From the NCBI GenBank assembly GCA_963618065.1, contig CAVERH010000008.1:10346-74345 (forward strand): a stretch of DNA of 64,000 nt. The letters are read 5' to 3'. Under the pieces are notes generated by a model. That model made no database searches. It saw only the letters and a program-made list of their open reading frames with translations, and was not told the DNA's origin. Numbering within the stretch: position 1 is the first letter of the stretch; every line of letters begins with the position of its first letter. Positions 43,774-52,608 of the stretch are shown in pieces. The translations under genes and the position numbers were made by a program. This DNA is from Suilimivivens sp963618065. Its GTDB lineage: Bacteria; Bacillota; Clostridia; Lachnospirales; Lachnospiraceae.

Positions 43774-44597
43774 AAGAAGGATCCCTCCCCGTCTTTGTCA
43801 AAGATGGCAGAAAGCACCATATTGACAATGATGAACAGCATCAGAACAATAGACAGTCCGCTGCCTAAGTGCCAGTTGCTGGCCTGTGTAAATTCTTCTT
43901 CAATGACATTACCGATGAGAAGAATCTTGCTGCCTCCCAAGAGCTTACTGATTACAAAGGTGGTAAGTGCCGGAATAAACACCATAGTGATGCCGCTGAT
44001 GATGCCGGGAACGCTTAACGGAAGCGTAATTTTGAAAAATACCTGTACGTTGTTGGCGCCAAGATCCTTTGCTGCATGGATGATGTTGCGGTCGATTTTG
44101 GATAAGGCATTGTAAATCGGCAGCACCATGAAGGGCAGGAAGTTATACACCATACCCAACACAATGGCGTAGGGAGTGTTAATGATCTTAAGCGCGGGCA
44201 GATGCAGAAAATTCAGGATGCTGTTAATGACACCTGTTTTTTCAAGAAGGGTCTGCCAGGCCATGGTACGCAGCAGGAAATTCATCCACATGGGAAGAAT
44301 GAAAATCAATACGATAAAGCTGTGCTGATTCACACCCATATTGCAAAGAATCATGGCGAGCGGATAAGCAAGCAGGAGGCACAAAGCGGTAGCAATCAGG
44401 GAAAGCAGGAGAGCAAGCCACAGAGCCTTTGCATGTTCCACAGTCGTAATCGAAATAATATTATCTAAGGTAAATGCACCGGAGCGATCGGTCAATCCGT
44501 AATAAAACACCATTCCAAGCGGAATGAGGATAAACACAATCGACCACAGAAAATACGGTGTACCTAAAAATTTCTTCTTGAGTTGTGCGTTATTCAT
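43770..44597 (-). CDS. potB: Polyamine ABC transporter permease PotB
   Basis: The 275-residue permease has six helices, the segment FILPMWMNFLLRTMAWQTLL and the EAA loop HAAKDLGANNVQVFFKITLP. Its start overlaps the end of potA by eight bases, and its end overlaps potC by four. This implies translational coupling. Confidence 0.95.
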   Translation of the reverse strand: MNNAQLKKKFLGTPYFLWSIVFILIPLGMVFYYGLTDRSGAFTLDNIISITTVEHAKALWLALLLSLIATALCLLLAYPLAMILCNMGVNQHSFIVLIFILPMWMNFLLRTMAWQTLLEKTGVINSILNFLHLPALKIINTPYAIVLGMVYNFLPFMVLPIYNALSKIDRNIIHAAKDLGANNVQVFFKITLPLSVPGIISGITMVFIPALTTFVISKLLGGSKILLIGNVIEEEFTQASNWHLGSGLSIVLMLFIIVNMVLSAIFDKDGEGSFL

Positions 44598-45666
44598 CTA
44601 ATTTCACAGCCTCCTCGTCTTCGGATACGGGCTTGTTCATGATCTGGATGTTGAATGGATCCACATCAATGCTGACCTCGGTTCCGACAGGGAACATACC
44701 GGTAGAATGTACCAGCCATTCAAAGCCGTTGGCCATAACCTCCATTTCATAATGTACCCCCTTGAAGATCAGGTGGGAGACCACACCCTTGATGCGGCCT
44801 TTCGAAAGATCGGTAGAAAGTACAACATCTTCGGGCCGGATTACAACATCGACCGGCTTATTGTTACCGAAACCGGTATCTACACAGGGAAATTTCACAC
44901 CGAGAATGTTAACCAGCTTATCCTCAACCATCAGGGAACTGATGATATTGCTGTCTCCGATAAAGTCTGCAACGAAAGCATTTTCCGGTTCGTTATAGAT
45001 CTTTTCGGGGGAACCGATCTGCTGGATATAGCCCTGATTCATAACGACGATGGTATCGGACATGGTAAGAGCCTCTTCCTGATCGTGTGTTACATAAATA
45101 AAGGTAATGCCAAGCTCGTTTTTCAGACGGATTAATTCGTACTGCATATCCTGGCGAAGCTTTAAGTCAAGTGCACCTAACGGTTCATCGAGCAGAAGCA
45201 CCTTCGGCTCATTTACAATTGCACGGGCAATCGCAATACGCTGCTGCTGACCGCCGCTTAAGGAATCCGGCATACGATGCTCGTAGCCATCCAGGTTTAC
45301 CAGCTTTAAGGCATACTTGATTTTATCATCGATATAGCTTTTGGATTTGCCCTTGATTTTCAGGCCAAAAGCAATATTCTCAGCAATTGTCATATGCGGG
45401 AAAAGAGCATATCTCTGGAATACGGTGTTTAACTGACGCTTGTTGGGAGGAAGCTTTGTGATATCCTTATCATCAAAGATGACACAGCCTGTATCCGGTG
45501 TTTCGAAACCGCCCAGAATACGCAGGGTGGTAGTCTTACCACAGCCGCTTGGACCTAAAAGGGTCAGGAACTCATTCTCACGGATATAAAGGTTTAAGTC
45601 ATCGAGAACCAGTTGGTCATCGAAGGATTTGCTGATGTTTTTTAAGTCAATCAATACTTTGTTCAT
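44590..45666 (-). CDS. potA: Polyamine ABC transporter ATP-binding protein PotA
   Basis: The 358-residue protein has Walker A GPSGCGKTTTLR, the signature LSGGQQQRIAIARAI, Walker B VLLLDEPLGALD and the H-loop His of YVTHDQEE. A C-terminal TOBE domain contains VDVVIRPEDVVL. It powers polyamine import with PotBCD. It lies 21 bases after the XRE-cupin regulator and is probably in the same transcript. Confidence 0.96.
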   Translation of the reverse strand: MNKVLIDLKNISKSFDDQLVLDDLNLYIRENEFLTLLGPSGCGKTTTLRILGGFETPDTGCVIFDDKDITKLPPNKRQLNTVFQRYALFPHMTIAENIAFGLKIKGKSKSYIDDKIKYALKLVNLDGYEHRMPDSLSGGQQQRIAIARAIVNEPKVLLLDEPLGALDLKLRQDMQYELIRLKNELGITFIYVTHDQEEALTMSDTIVVMNQGYIQQIGSPEKIYNEPENAFVADFIGDSNIISSLMVEDKLVNILGVKFPCVDTGFGNNKPVDVVIRPEDVVLSTDLSKGRIKGVVSHLIFKGVHYEMEVMANGFEWLVHSTGMFPVGTEVSIDVDPFNIQIMNKPVSEDEEAVKLDE

Positions 45667-45687
45667 GGTAAGCTCCTTTTCTGTCAG

Positions 45688-46239
45688 TTAAAAGCTGGGC
45701 GGGGTGCTGACCCAGATGAGAATGGCACCGGTTTTCTGACTTGCCTGTATATAGTGGGTGGAATCGGCTTTGAAATAAAACGATTCGCCCTTTTTCACTT
45801 TAATACTCCGTTTTCCTAAGATTAGGGTGATGCTTCCCTGTAAGACATAGCCGAATTCTTCTCCCTCATGGGGATTATCCGGATAGGTCGAACCGCCGGG
45901 AGCGAGCGTTAAACGGATCGGTTCCATCATGTTTTTCTGCGCATTGGGAATGATCCATTCAATTTTATTATGAAGCTCCTCATCGATTTTCTCAAAGTAG
46001 TCCGCTTCCTTAAAGGCAATCTGATTGTCTTCCGAATCATTAAAGAAGTCCTTCAGATCCGTTCCAAGGCAGGTGAGGATATCCAGTAAGGTTGCAATGG
46101 AGGGAGAGGTTAAATCCCGTTCCAGTTGGGAAATGAATCCCTTGGACAATTCACACCGATCCGCAAGCTCTTCCTGGGTAAGCCCCTTCTGGATGCGGAG
46201 GTCCTTGATTTTCATTCCGATTTTGGTTGTATTATTCAT
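45688..46239 (-). CDS. XRE-family regulator with C-terminal cupin domain (PuuR-like)
   Basis: The 183-residue protein has an N-terminal helix-turn-helix (MKIKDLRIQKGLTQEELADR, LSKGFISQLERDLTSPSIATL) and a C-terminal cupin (about 105-180), as in PuuR/SutR-type regulators that sense small ligands. I chose ATG 46239 because the consensus promoter (-10 at 46314-46309) would place the transcript start near 46302. That is downstream of a longer in-frame ATG at 46317. The palindromic operator between promoter and gene suggests autoregulation and control of potABCD; polyamines are the natural candidate ligand. Confidence 0.88.
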   Translation of the reverse strand: MNNTTKIGMKIKDLRIQKGLTQEELADRCELSKGFISQLERDLTSPSIATLLDILTCLGTDLKDFFNDSEDNQIAFKEADYFEKIDEELHNKIEWIIPNAQKNMMEPIRLTLAPGGSTYPDNPHEGEEFGYVLQGSITLILGKRSIKVKKGESFYFKADSTHYIQASQKTGAILIWVSTPPSF

Positions 46240-46281
46240 AAATATCCGCCTCTGTATCGTCAAACAAAAAGTAAACAAAAA

Positions 46282-46298
46282 GTTTAGTGCTACTAAAC
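46282..46298. promoter_or_regulatory. Palindromic operator in the regulator leader
   Basis: GTTTAGT-GCT-ACTAAAC is a perfect 7-bp inverted repeat with 3-base centre. It lies about 4-20 bases downstream of the predicted minus-strand transcript start. This is the kind of site an XRE dimer would occupy. Confidence 0.65.
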
Positions 46299-46308
46299 AC
46301 TGATGACT

Positions 46309-46336
46309 ATTATACAAGATTGATTTGCAATGTCAA
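46309..46336 (-). promoter_or_regulatory. Consensus promoter of the regulator-potABCD operon
   Basis: On the minus strand, TTGACA (46336-46331) and TATAAT (46314-46309) are separated by 16 bases; both hexamers are exact consensus. Confidence 0.9.
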
Positions 46337-46352
46337 TATCTTTTCCTTAATC

Positions 46353-46381
46353 TTGTTTAAAGAATTAAGTTATGGTAGAAT
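46353..46381 (+). promoter_or_regulatory. Divergent promoter of the lactonase gene
   Basis: TTGTTT (46353-46358), a 17-base spacer and TAGAAT (46376-46381) lie 40 bases before the start codon at 46422. Confidence 0.55.
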
Positions 46382-46421
46382 CAAACATAATACAATTAAT
46401 ATGACAGGCAAGGGGCAGATT

Positions 46422-47486
46422 ATGGACAAGGATAAATATGTAGCGTATGTCTCCAGTTATACCTGGGGAAACAAGAGTAATTTCGGTATCCGGATCTACG
46501 ATGTGGATATGGAAAACGGTAGAATGACCGAGAAGGATCAGGTAGAGATTACGAATTCTTCTTATGTGACCATTTCACATAACCAGAAGTATCTGTATTC
46601 CATTACCGACTTTGGGGTAGAATCTTATGAGATTCAGAAGGATGGAGGTCTTAAGGCTATCAACCGGGCATCCATCAACGGAATGAGAGGCTGTTACCTT
46701 TCTACGGACTATGAAGATAAGTTCCTGTTCGTGGCAGGCTATCATGATGCGAAGCTTACGGTGCTCCGTGTGGCAGAGGACGGTTCCGTCGGAGAGATTA
46801 CCGATGAGATTTTTCATAAGGGACTTGGAAGCATTGCAGAGCGCAATTTCCGTCCGCACATTAACTGTGTGAAGATGACAAGAGATAACCGGTATTTATG
46901 TGCCGCAGATCTGGGATTGGATCATATCGTGGTATATGAACTGAACCACTATACCGGTAAGCTGCGTCAGGTGGATATCATCCGCAGTGAGCAGGAGTCC
47001 GCACCGAGACATATGAAGTTCAGCAAGGATGGAAGGTTTCTTTATATTGTACATGAACTTAAGAATTATATTGATGTCTATCATTATTATCTGGATGAAC
47101 ATGACCTCCCGGTCTTTGATAAGATCCAGAATATTTCAACAGTGAACGAATACCATGCAGGCGGAACGGCAGCCAGTGGACTGAATCTTTCTGAAGACTT
47201 TAAGTACATGGTAAGTACCAATGCAGGAGATAACAGCGTCATTCTTTATTCAATTGACCATAAAACGGGAATGCTGACGAAGATTTTCTGTCTGCCGATC
47301 AGCGGGGATTATCCGAAGGATGCAGCTCTGTTCCCGGATAACCGGCATCTGGTATCATTGAATCATGAATCCGATACCATGACCTTCTTTACGGTGAATG
47401 TAAAGGAGAAGACACTGGTTATGAACGGGAAGGAGATCAGGGTAGACCGTCCGAACTGCATCATTTTTTATAAACTTCCAGAGTAA
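46422..47486 (+). CDS. Lactonase-family beta-propeller protein (Pgl/YkgB-like)
   Basis: The 354-residue protein shows repeated blade strands (VAYVSSYTWGNKSNFGIRIY, YLYSITDFGVESYEI, NRYLCAADLGLDHIVVYEL) and the segments APRHMKFSKDGRFLY and VSTNAGDNSVILYSID of the seven-bladed lactonase family PF10282. Members include 6-phosphogluconolactonase, but many have unknown substrates. ATG 46422 is seven bases after AAGGGG; a longer frame from 46287 would start upstream of the promoter and is rejected. It is convergent with aroC, with only four bases between the stop codons. Confidence 0.83.
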   Translation: MDKDKYVAYVSSYTWGNKSNFGIRIYDVDMENGRMTEKDQVEITNSSYVTISHNQKYLYSITDFGVESYEIQKDGGLKAINRASINGMRGCYLSTDYEDKFLFVAGYHDAKLTVLRVAEDGSVGEITDEIFHKGLGSIAERNFRPHINCVKMTRDNRYLCAADLGLDHIVVYELNHYTGKLRQVDIIRSEQESAPRHMKFSKDGRFLYIVHELKNYIDVYHYYLDEHDLPVFDKIQNISTVNEYHAGGTAASGLNLSEDFKYMVSTNAGDNSVILYSIDHKTGMLTKIFCLPISGDYPKDAALFPDNRHLVSLNHESDTMTFFTVNVKEKTLVMNGKEIRVDRPNCIIFYKLPE

Positions 47487-47490
47487 TGAA

Positions 47491-48609
47491 TTAGCAGCTC
47501 TCGTCTTTTAAGATGGCGTAAAAGGTTTTTAAGTCATTGAGGCGGGAGCTCATATTTTTCATCATTTCATCCAATAAGGTGATGGCAATCATGGATTCGA
47601 CCACGACAACCGCACGGGGAACAATCACCGGATCGTGGCGTCCACGGATTGCTATTTTTATTTCTTCCTTCTGATTGTTTACGGTATCCTGCTCGGAAAA
47701 GATCGAGGGAGTCGGCTTGACATGGGCACGCAGTACGATGGGAGAGCCGTCACTGATGCCGCCGAGAATGCCGCCGGCGTGATTGGTCTTTTTGGCAATT
47801 CGGCCATCGCGGATTTCAAAATGGTCGTTGTTTTCCGAACCACAGCTTTTCGAAACAGCGATACCGTCTCCGATTTCTACGGCTTTTACAGCACCGATGG
47901 ACATGACTGCCTTGGAAAGGTTCGCATCAAGCTTTTCAAAAACAGGATCGCCGATTCCTGCGGGAACGCCGGTAACCTGGCATTCGATGACACCGCCGGC
48001 GGAATCCTGGCGGCTCATGCATTCCTGCAGATAAGTAAGCGCCTGCTCATCGGCAGAATAATCCGGCATACAGGTAGCGGTGTTACGGATGGCTTCTTCG
48101 TTAAACTGATCCACGGAAACCGTAACCGGTCCGATCGAACGGGTATAAGCAAGAATATGAATTCCCATTTCATTTAAAATTTTGGAGGCAATTGCGCCTG
48201 CTGCCACACGCCCGATGGTTTCGCGTCCGGAAGAGCGGCCGCCGCCACGGTAATCCCGGAAGCCGTACTTGGTATCATAGGTATAGTCCGCATGTCCCGG
48301 ACGATAGCAGTTGGCAATCTGGCTGTAATCCGAAGAACGCTGGGACGTATTGGGTACGAGAAGGGCAATCGGTGTGCCGGTCGTTTTTCCTTCAAAAACG
48401 CCGGAGAGAATCTGGACGGCATCCGCTTCCTTACGGGGGGTGGAAATGGAACTCTGTCCGGGCTTACGCCGGTCTAAGAACGCCTGGATATCGGAAGGGG
48501 TAAGAGTTAATCCTGCGGGACATCCGTCAATGACGACGCCGAGGGCCTCGCCGTGGGATTCCCCAAAAGTGGTAATCGAAAATAAAGTTCCGAAAGTTGA
48601 TCCTGCCAT
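47491..48609 (-). CDS. aroC: Chorismate synthase
   Basis: This is the last step of the shikimate pathway, needing reduced FMN. The 372-residue protein starts MAGSTFGTLFSITTFGESHG and has RPGHADYTYDTKYG, GGGRSSGRETIGRVAAGAIA and the C-terminal GRHDPVIVPRAVVVVESMIA. ATG 48609 gives the family N-terminus; an ATG 15 bases upstream is possible but not needed. It stands alone rather than in an aro cluster and has its own promoter. Confidence 0.96.
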   Translation of the reverse strand: MAGSTFGTLFSITTFGESHGEALGVVIDGCPAGLTLTPSDIQAFLDRRKPGQSSISTPRKEADAVQILSGVFEGKTTGTPIALLVPNTSQRSSDYSQIANCYRPGHADYTYDTKYGFRDYRGGGRSSGRETIGRVAAGAIASKILNEMGIHILAYTRSIGPVTVSVDQFNEEAIRNTATCMPDYSADEQALTYLQECMSRQDSAGGVIECQVTGVPAGIGDPVFEKLDANLSKAVMSIGAVKAVEIGDGIAVSKSCGSENNDHFEIRDGRIAKKTNHAGGILGGISDGSPIVLRAHVKPTPSIFSEQDTVNNQKEEIKIAIRGRHDPVIVPRAVVVVESMIAITLLDEMMKNMSSRLNDLKTFYAILKDESC

Positions 48610-48657
48610 AGGTATTATCCTCATCTTTTCTGTAAAAATTCATATTTAAACAGATAC

Positions 48658-48686
48658 AGTATATAAAAAAACAGAATAACTGACAA
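48658..48686 (-). promoter_or_regulatory. Promoter of aroC
   Basis: Minus strand TTGTCA (48686-48681) and TATACT (48663-48658) are separated by 17 bases. They lie 49 bases before the aroC start. Confidence 0.7.
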
Positions 48687-48693
48687 GTTTCTA

Positions 48694-48722
48694 TTGTAAA
48701 AAAAACAGGTTTTATGTAAAAT
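48694..48722 (+). promoter_or_regulatory. Promoter of the VanY-like peptidase gene
   Basis: TTGTAA (48694-48699), an A/T-rich 17-base spacer and TAAAAT (48717-48722) lie 30 bases before the start. It is back to back with the aroC promoter. Confidence 0.65.
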
Positions 48723-48752
48723 AGTTATGTATACCAAAGAAGGGGAAGAAAA

Positions 48753-49835
48753 ATGAAAAAAAATTTCCGGGAAAGAACAAGAGACTTTTTTATAAAAATA
48801 GGTCATAAGAATGCATTTTTACGTGTTCTGGCAATGATCGGTCTGGTGATTTCCCTTCTCATTTTCCGGTTTATAGAGTATTGCCGTACCGGCGGAAAAC
48901 GGTTTGCCTGTGCATTATTCATTTTATGCTGCTTTTTTACAGGAAACAGTTTTGCTTATCCGGTATTTAATATCGACAGGGGATTTATTACGGAAGAAAA
49001 AACGGAGCTTTCGATTGCGCAGGAATCAGATATTTCCTTTGCGCAGGGAACAGAAGCCGCAGAAGAGGGATTGACGGAGGAAGAACTGGTACAGGAAGCC
49101 GAAGGGTTTGACGATGCGGATTATCATAATCTGGAGCAGACCGATAAGTATTTGGTGGATGATATCCTGAATGAAAATCAGGATCTTCTTACTAAGGAAG
49201 AAGAACAAAGGGAAGATACAGAACTGTCGGAAGAACAGACAGAGGATATTGAATTTGACGAGAAAGACTGGAAGATCATACTGATTAACAAGCAGCATCC
49301 CATTCCGGAGGACTATACCTTCACCCTTGGCAATATCAAGACCATGAAGGGAACCATGAAGTGTGACGAACGCATCATTGAAGAACTGTTATCCATGATG
49401 CAGAATGCCAAGAAGGATGGGGTGAATCTGGCAATCTGTTCCCCGTATCGTGATCTGAAGTATCAGGAACTGTTGTTTGACCGCAAAATTGTGAATTATA
49501 TGGATAAGGGCATGTCTTATCTGGAGGCATATAAGCTGGCATCCCAGGCAGTTACGCTGCCGGGGGCAAGTGAGCATCAGGTGGGACTGGCGATTGATAT
49601 TGTCTGTGATACCTATCAGCTTCTGGATGAGGGCTTCGGAGATACGGATGCCGGAATCTGGTTATCGGAGCATTGCAGTGAGTATGGTTTTATCCTGCGC
49701 TATCCGAAGGGAAAAGAATACATCACCAGTATTGAATATGAGCCGTGGCATTTCCGGTATGTCGGAAAGGATGCGGCAGCCATTATTATGGAACAGGGGC
49801 TGTGTCTCGAGGAATTCTGGGATCAGTATCTGTAA
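48753..49835 (+). CDS. VanY-family D-alanyl-D-alanine carboxypeptidase
   Basis: The 360-residue protein has two hydrophobic segments near the N-terminus (about 24-42 and 52-70), the second resembling a signal anchor. A Glu/Asp-rich spacer of about 90 residues follows, then an M15B peptidase domain with LAICSPYRDL, SEHQVGLAIDI (zinc His and Asp) and EPWHFRYVG (catalytic Glu, zinc His). It would trim peptidoglycan stem peptides outside the cell. No van resistance genes are nearby, so a wall-maintenance role is more likely than glycopeptide resistance. Confidence 0.87.
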   Translation: MKKNFRERTRDFFIKIGHKNAFLRVLAMIGLVISLLIFRFIEYCRTGGKRFACALFILCCFFTGNSFAYPVFNIDRGFITEEKTELSIAQESDISFAQGTEAAEEGLTEEELVQEAEGFDDADYHNLEQTDKYLVDDILNENQDLLTKEEEQREDTELSEEQTEDIEFDEKDWKIILINKQHPIPEDYTFTLGNIKTMKGTMKCDERIIEELLSMMQNAKKDGVNLAICSPYRDLKYQELLFDRKIVNYMDKGMSYLEAYKLASQAVTLPGASEHQVGLAIDIVCDTYQLLDEGFGDTDAGIWLSEHCSEYGFILRYPKGKEYITSIEYEPWHFRYVGKDAAAIIMEQGLCLEEFWDQYL

Positions 49836-49905
49836 GAACTGCTTTATTTAGTATGTACGGCCAATATAACAGAAATATATAGGATAGAAAGGTTTATAAA
49901 TAATT

Positions 49906-51045
49906 ATGTATCGTTTACTCAAACAGGAGGGGAGAGCCAAGCGTGGGGAGTTTACGACTCCGCATGGGGTGATCCAGACTCCGGTTTTTATGAATGTCGG
50001 AACCGTGGCAGCCATTAAGGGTGCTGTTTCTACGGAAGACCTGGAAGGAATCAAGACGCAGGTAGAACTGTCGAACACGTATCATCTGCATGTGCGTCCG
50101 GGAGATCAGGTTATCAGGCAGCTTGGAGGACTCCACAAGTTTATGTCATGGAATAAGCCGATCCTTACGGATTCCGGCGGCTTTCAGGTGTTTTCTCTGG
50201 CTTCCTTACGCAAGATTAAAGAAGAGGGCGTTTATTTCCAGTCCCACATTGACGGACATAAGATTTTCATGGGGCCGGAGGAGAGTATGCAGATCCAGTC
50301 CAATCTGGCGTCCACGATTGCCATGGCATTTGATGAATGTCCCTCGAGCCGTGCTGACCGGACTTATGTACAGAATTCCGTTGACCGGACGACAAGATGG
50401 CTTATCCGGTGTCAGAAGGAAATGCAGCGGTTAAACAGCCTGGAAGACACGATCAATAAACAGCAGATGTTATTCGGTATCAATCAGGGAGCCGTGTTCA
50501 GTGATATCCGTATTGAACATGCCAAGCGGATTGCAGAGCTTGATCTGGACGGTTATGCAGTCGGTGGTCTGGCCGTCGGCGAGACGCATGAAGAGATGTA
50601 TCATATACTCGAAGAAACCGTTCCATATTTACCGGTGAATAAGCCGACATATCTGATGGGAGTCGGAACTCCGGCCAATATCTTAGAGGGTGTAGACCGC
50701 GGAATCGATTTCTTTGACTGTGTATATCCCACAAGAAACGGTCGTCATGGGCACCTCTATACGAATCAGGGCAAGATTAACCTTTTCAATGCAAAGTATG
50801 AGCTGGATGACCGCCCGATTGAAGAAGGCTGCCAGTGTCCGGCCTGCCGCAGATACTCAAGAGCCTATATCCGCCATTTGTTAAAGGCAAAGGAGATGCT
50901 TGGCATGCGGCTTTGCGTGCTTCATAATCTGTATTTCTACAATACGATGATGGAAGAGATCAGGGACGCACTTGACAAGGGAGAATTTAAAGCATATAAG
51001 AAGCGGAAACTTGACGGTATGGGTCAAACCGTGTATGATGTATAA
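49906..51045 (+). CDS. tgt: tRNA-guanine transglycosylase
   Basis: This enzyme inserts the queuosine precursor base into tRNAs for Asp, Asn, His and Tyr. The 379-residue protein has TPVFMNVGTVAAIKG, the catalytic Asp region ILTDSGGFQVFSL, GVDRGIDFFDCVYPTRNGRHG and the zinc ligands CQCPACRRYSRAYIRHL. It is complete. It is followed after 26 bases by yajC, the classic tgt-yajC order. queA is not in the window. Confidence 0.97.
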   Translation: MYRLLKQEGRAKRGEFTTPHGVIQTPVFMNVGTVAAIKGAVSTEDLEGIKTQVELSNTYHLHVRPGDQVIRQLGGLHKFMSWNKPILTDSGGFQVFSLASLRKIKEEGVYFQSHIDGHKIFMGPEESMQIQSNLASTIAMAFDECPSSRADRTYVQNSVDRTTRWLIRCQKEMQRLNSLEDTINKQQMLFGINQGAVFSDIRIEHAKRIAELDLDGYAVGGLAVGETHEEMYHILEETVPYLPVNKPTYLMGVGTPANILEGVDRGIDFFDCVYPTRNGRHGHLYTNQGKINLFNAKYELDDRPIEEGCQCPACRRYSRAYIRHLLKAKEMLGMRLCVLHNLYFYNTMMEEIRDALDKGEFKAYKKRKLDGMGQTVYDV

Positions 51046-51071
51046 ACAAGTAAATTTATGGAGGAACAACA

Positions 51072-51401
51072 ATGGGTATTTTATTGACAGCAACAGGTGC
51101 TGCAGCAGAAGGTACTACCGGTATTGCAGCAATCATTCCTTTGATCGCATGGTTCGTGATTATTATTGGATTTATGTATTTCTTTATGATTCGTCCGCAG
51201 AAGAAGGAACAGAAGAAACATCAGGCAATGCTTTCCACGTTGGAATGTGGGGACTGCGTACTGACAACAAGCGGTTTTTATGGGATTGTCATTGACATTA
51301 CGGACGACACAGTCATCGTGGAATTTGGTAATAACAAGAACTGCCGTATCCCCATGCAGAAATCTGCAATTACTCAGATCGAAAAAGCTGATGCAGAATA
51401 A
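51072..51401 (+). CDS. yajC: Preprotein translocase subunit YajC
   Basis: The 109-residue protein has one membrane helix (about 15-40), the motif FMIRPQKKEQKKHQAML just after it and a small C-terminal beta domain (DCVLTTSGFYGIVIDI). It is an accessory of the Sec translocon. Start ATG 51072 follows GGAGGAAC. It ends right before a strong terminator. Confidence 0.95.
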   Translation: MGILLTATGAAAEGTTGIAAIIPLIAWFVIIIGFMYFFMIRPQKKEQKKHQAMLSTLECGDCVLTTSGFYGIVIDITDDTVIVEFGNNKNCRIPMQKSAITQIEKADAE

Positions 51402-51407
51402 ATAAGG

Positions 51408-51435
51408 AATGAGGCGCGGCAGCGCCTCATTTTTT
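51408..51435 (+). terminator. Terminator of tgt-yajC
   Basis: The perfect 10-bp stem AATGAGGCGC / GCGCCTCATT with loop GGCA and a T-run lies six bases after the yajC stop. Confidence 0.96.
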
Positions 51436-51465
51436 GCGGTTATGATAAAATAAGGAGAGTGTGTT

Positions 51466-52551
51466 ATGAAATTGAATATTGCTTGCATCAAAGGTGATGG
51501 AATTGGACCGGAAATCGTTACTCAGGCACAGAAGGTACTAGACCGTGTGGCAGAATGCTACGGACATGAGATTGTGTACACGGATGTTTTGATGGGAGGC
51601 GCTTCGATTGATGCCTGTGGCGTTCCACTTACGGATGAGGCTATTGCAGCAGCGAAAGCATCTGATGCCGTACTGATGGGCTCCATCGGAGGAAATACAA
51701 CAACCTCTCCCTGGTATAAGCTGGCACCGGAATTAAGACCGGAAGCAGGACTTTTAAAGCTTCGTAAGTCTTTGAATCTGTTTGCCAATCTACGTCCGGC
51801 TCTTCTTTATCCGGAGCTTTCCGACGCGTGTCCGTTAAAGAAGGAAATCAGTGATGCAGGATTTGATATGATGATTATGAGAGAGCTGACCGGCGGCCTT
51901 TATTTCGGAGAGCGTCACACCACTGAAGAAAACGGTGTTCGTAAAGCAGTAGACACACTGACCTATGACGAAAATGAAATCCGTCGGATTGCCATCAAAG
52001 GCTTTGACATTGCCATGAAGAGAAGAAAAAAGGTAACCAGCGTCGACAAGGCAAATGTACTGGACTCTTCCAGATTGTGGCGTAAGGTGGTCGAAGAGGT
52101 CGCCAGGGATTACCCGGAGGTTACCCTGGAGCATATGCTGGTAGACAATTGTGCGATGCAGCTTGTAAAGGATCCGGCACAGTTTGATGTCATCCTTACC
52201 GAGAACATGTTTGGAGATATTTTATCAGATGAAGCAAGTATGGTAACCGGTTCGATCGGAATGCTGTCTTCCGCATCCTTAAATGATACGAAGTTTGGTC
52301 TTTATGAGCCCAGTCACGGATCTGCACCGGATATTGCGGGAAAGGATATTGCAAATCCGATTGCAACGGTTTTGTCTGCAGCCATGATGCTTCGCTTTAC
52401 CTTTGATCTTGACAAGGAAGCTGATGCCATGGAAAAGGCCGTCAAAGAGATCCTCAAAAAAGGATATCGTACTTCCGATATTATGTCAGAGGGATGCACA
52501 CTGGTAGGCTGTACAAAGATGGGAGATCTTCTTGCAGCAGAGATTGCGTAA
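51466..52551 (+). CDS. leuB: 3-isopropylmalate dehydrogenase
   Basis: This enzyme oxidises 3-isopropylmalate in leucine synthesis. The 361-residue protein has GDGIGPEIVTQA, LKLRKSLNLFANLRPAL, the substrate-binding RELTGGLYFGERH and SHGSAPDIAGKDIANPIA. It is complete. It begins the leuB-ilvD-ilvB run. Only 30 bases separate it from the preceding terminator, and a TATGAT-like -10 with a -35 inside the terminator stem may drive it. No T-box or leader peptide was seen. Confidence 0.96.
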   Translation: MKLNIACIKGDGIGPEIVTQAQKVLDRVAECYGHEIVYTDVLMGGASIDACGVPLTDEAIAAAKASDAVLMGSIGGNTTTSPWYKLAPELRPEAGLLKLRKSLNLFANLRPALLYPELSDACPLKKEISDAGFDMMIMRELTGGLYFGERHTTEENGVRKAVDTLTYDENEIRRIAIKGFDIAMKRRKKVTSVDKANVLDSSRLWRKVVEEVARDYPEVTLEHMLVDNCAMQLVKDPAQFDVILTENMFGDILSDEASMVTGSIGMLSSASLNDTKFGLYEPSHGSAPDIAGKDIANPIATVLSAAMMLRFTFDLDKEADAMEKAVKEILKKGYRTSDIMSEGCTLVGCTKMGDLLAAEIA

Positions 52552-52608
52552 ATACGAAAGTAAGAATAGAAGTAGCTATTCAGTATAACAGGTTTAGGAG
52601 GATAAGAG

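Noticed and set aside
48753..49835. Glycopeptide resistance locus from the VanY-like gene
   Set aside because: No vanH, vanA, vanX or VanRS-like genes are nearby; VanY-family peptidases are common housekeeping enzymes.
52572..52583. Fourth copy of the palindromic element before ilvD (GTAGCTATTCAG)
   Set aside because: Only 12 bases match with one mismatch, and no right end or centre palindrome follows; too short to separate from chance.
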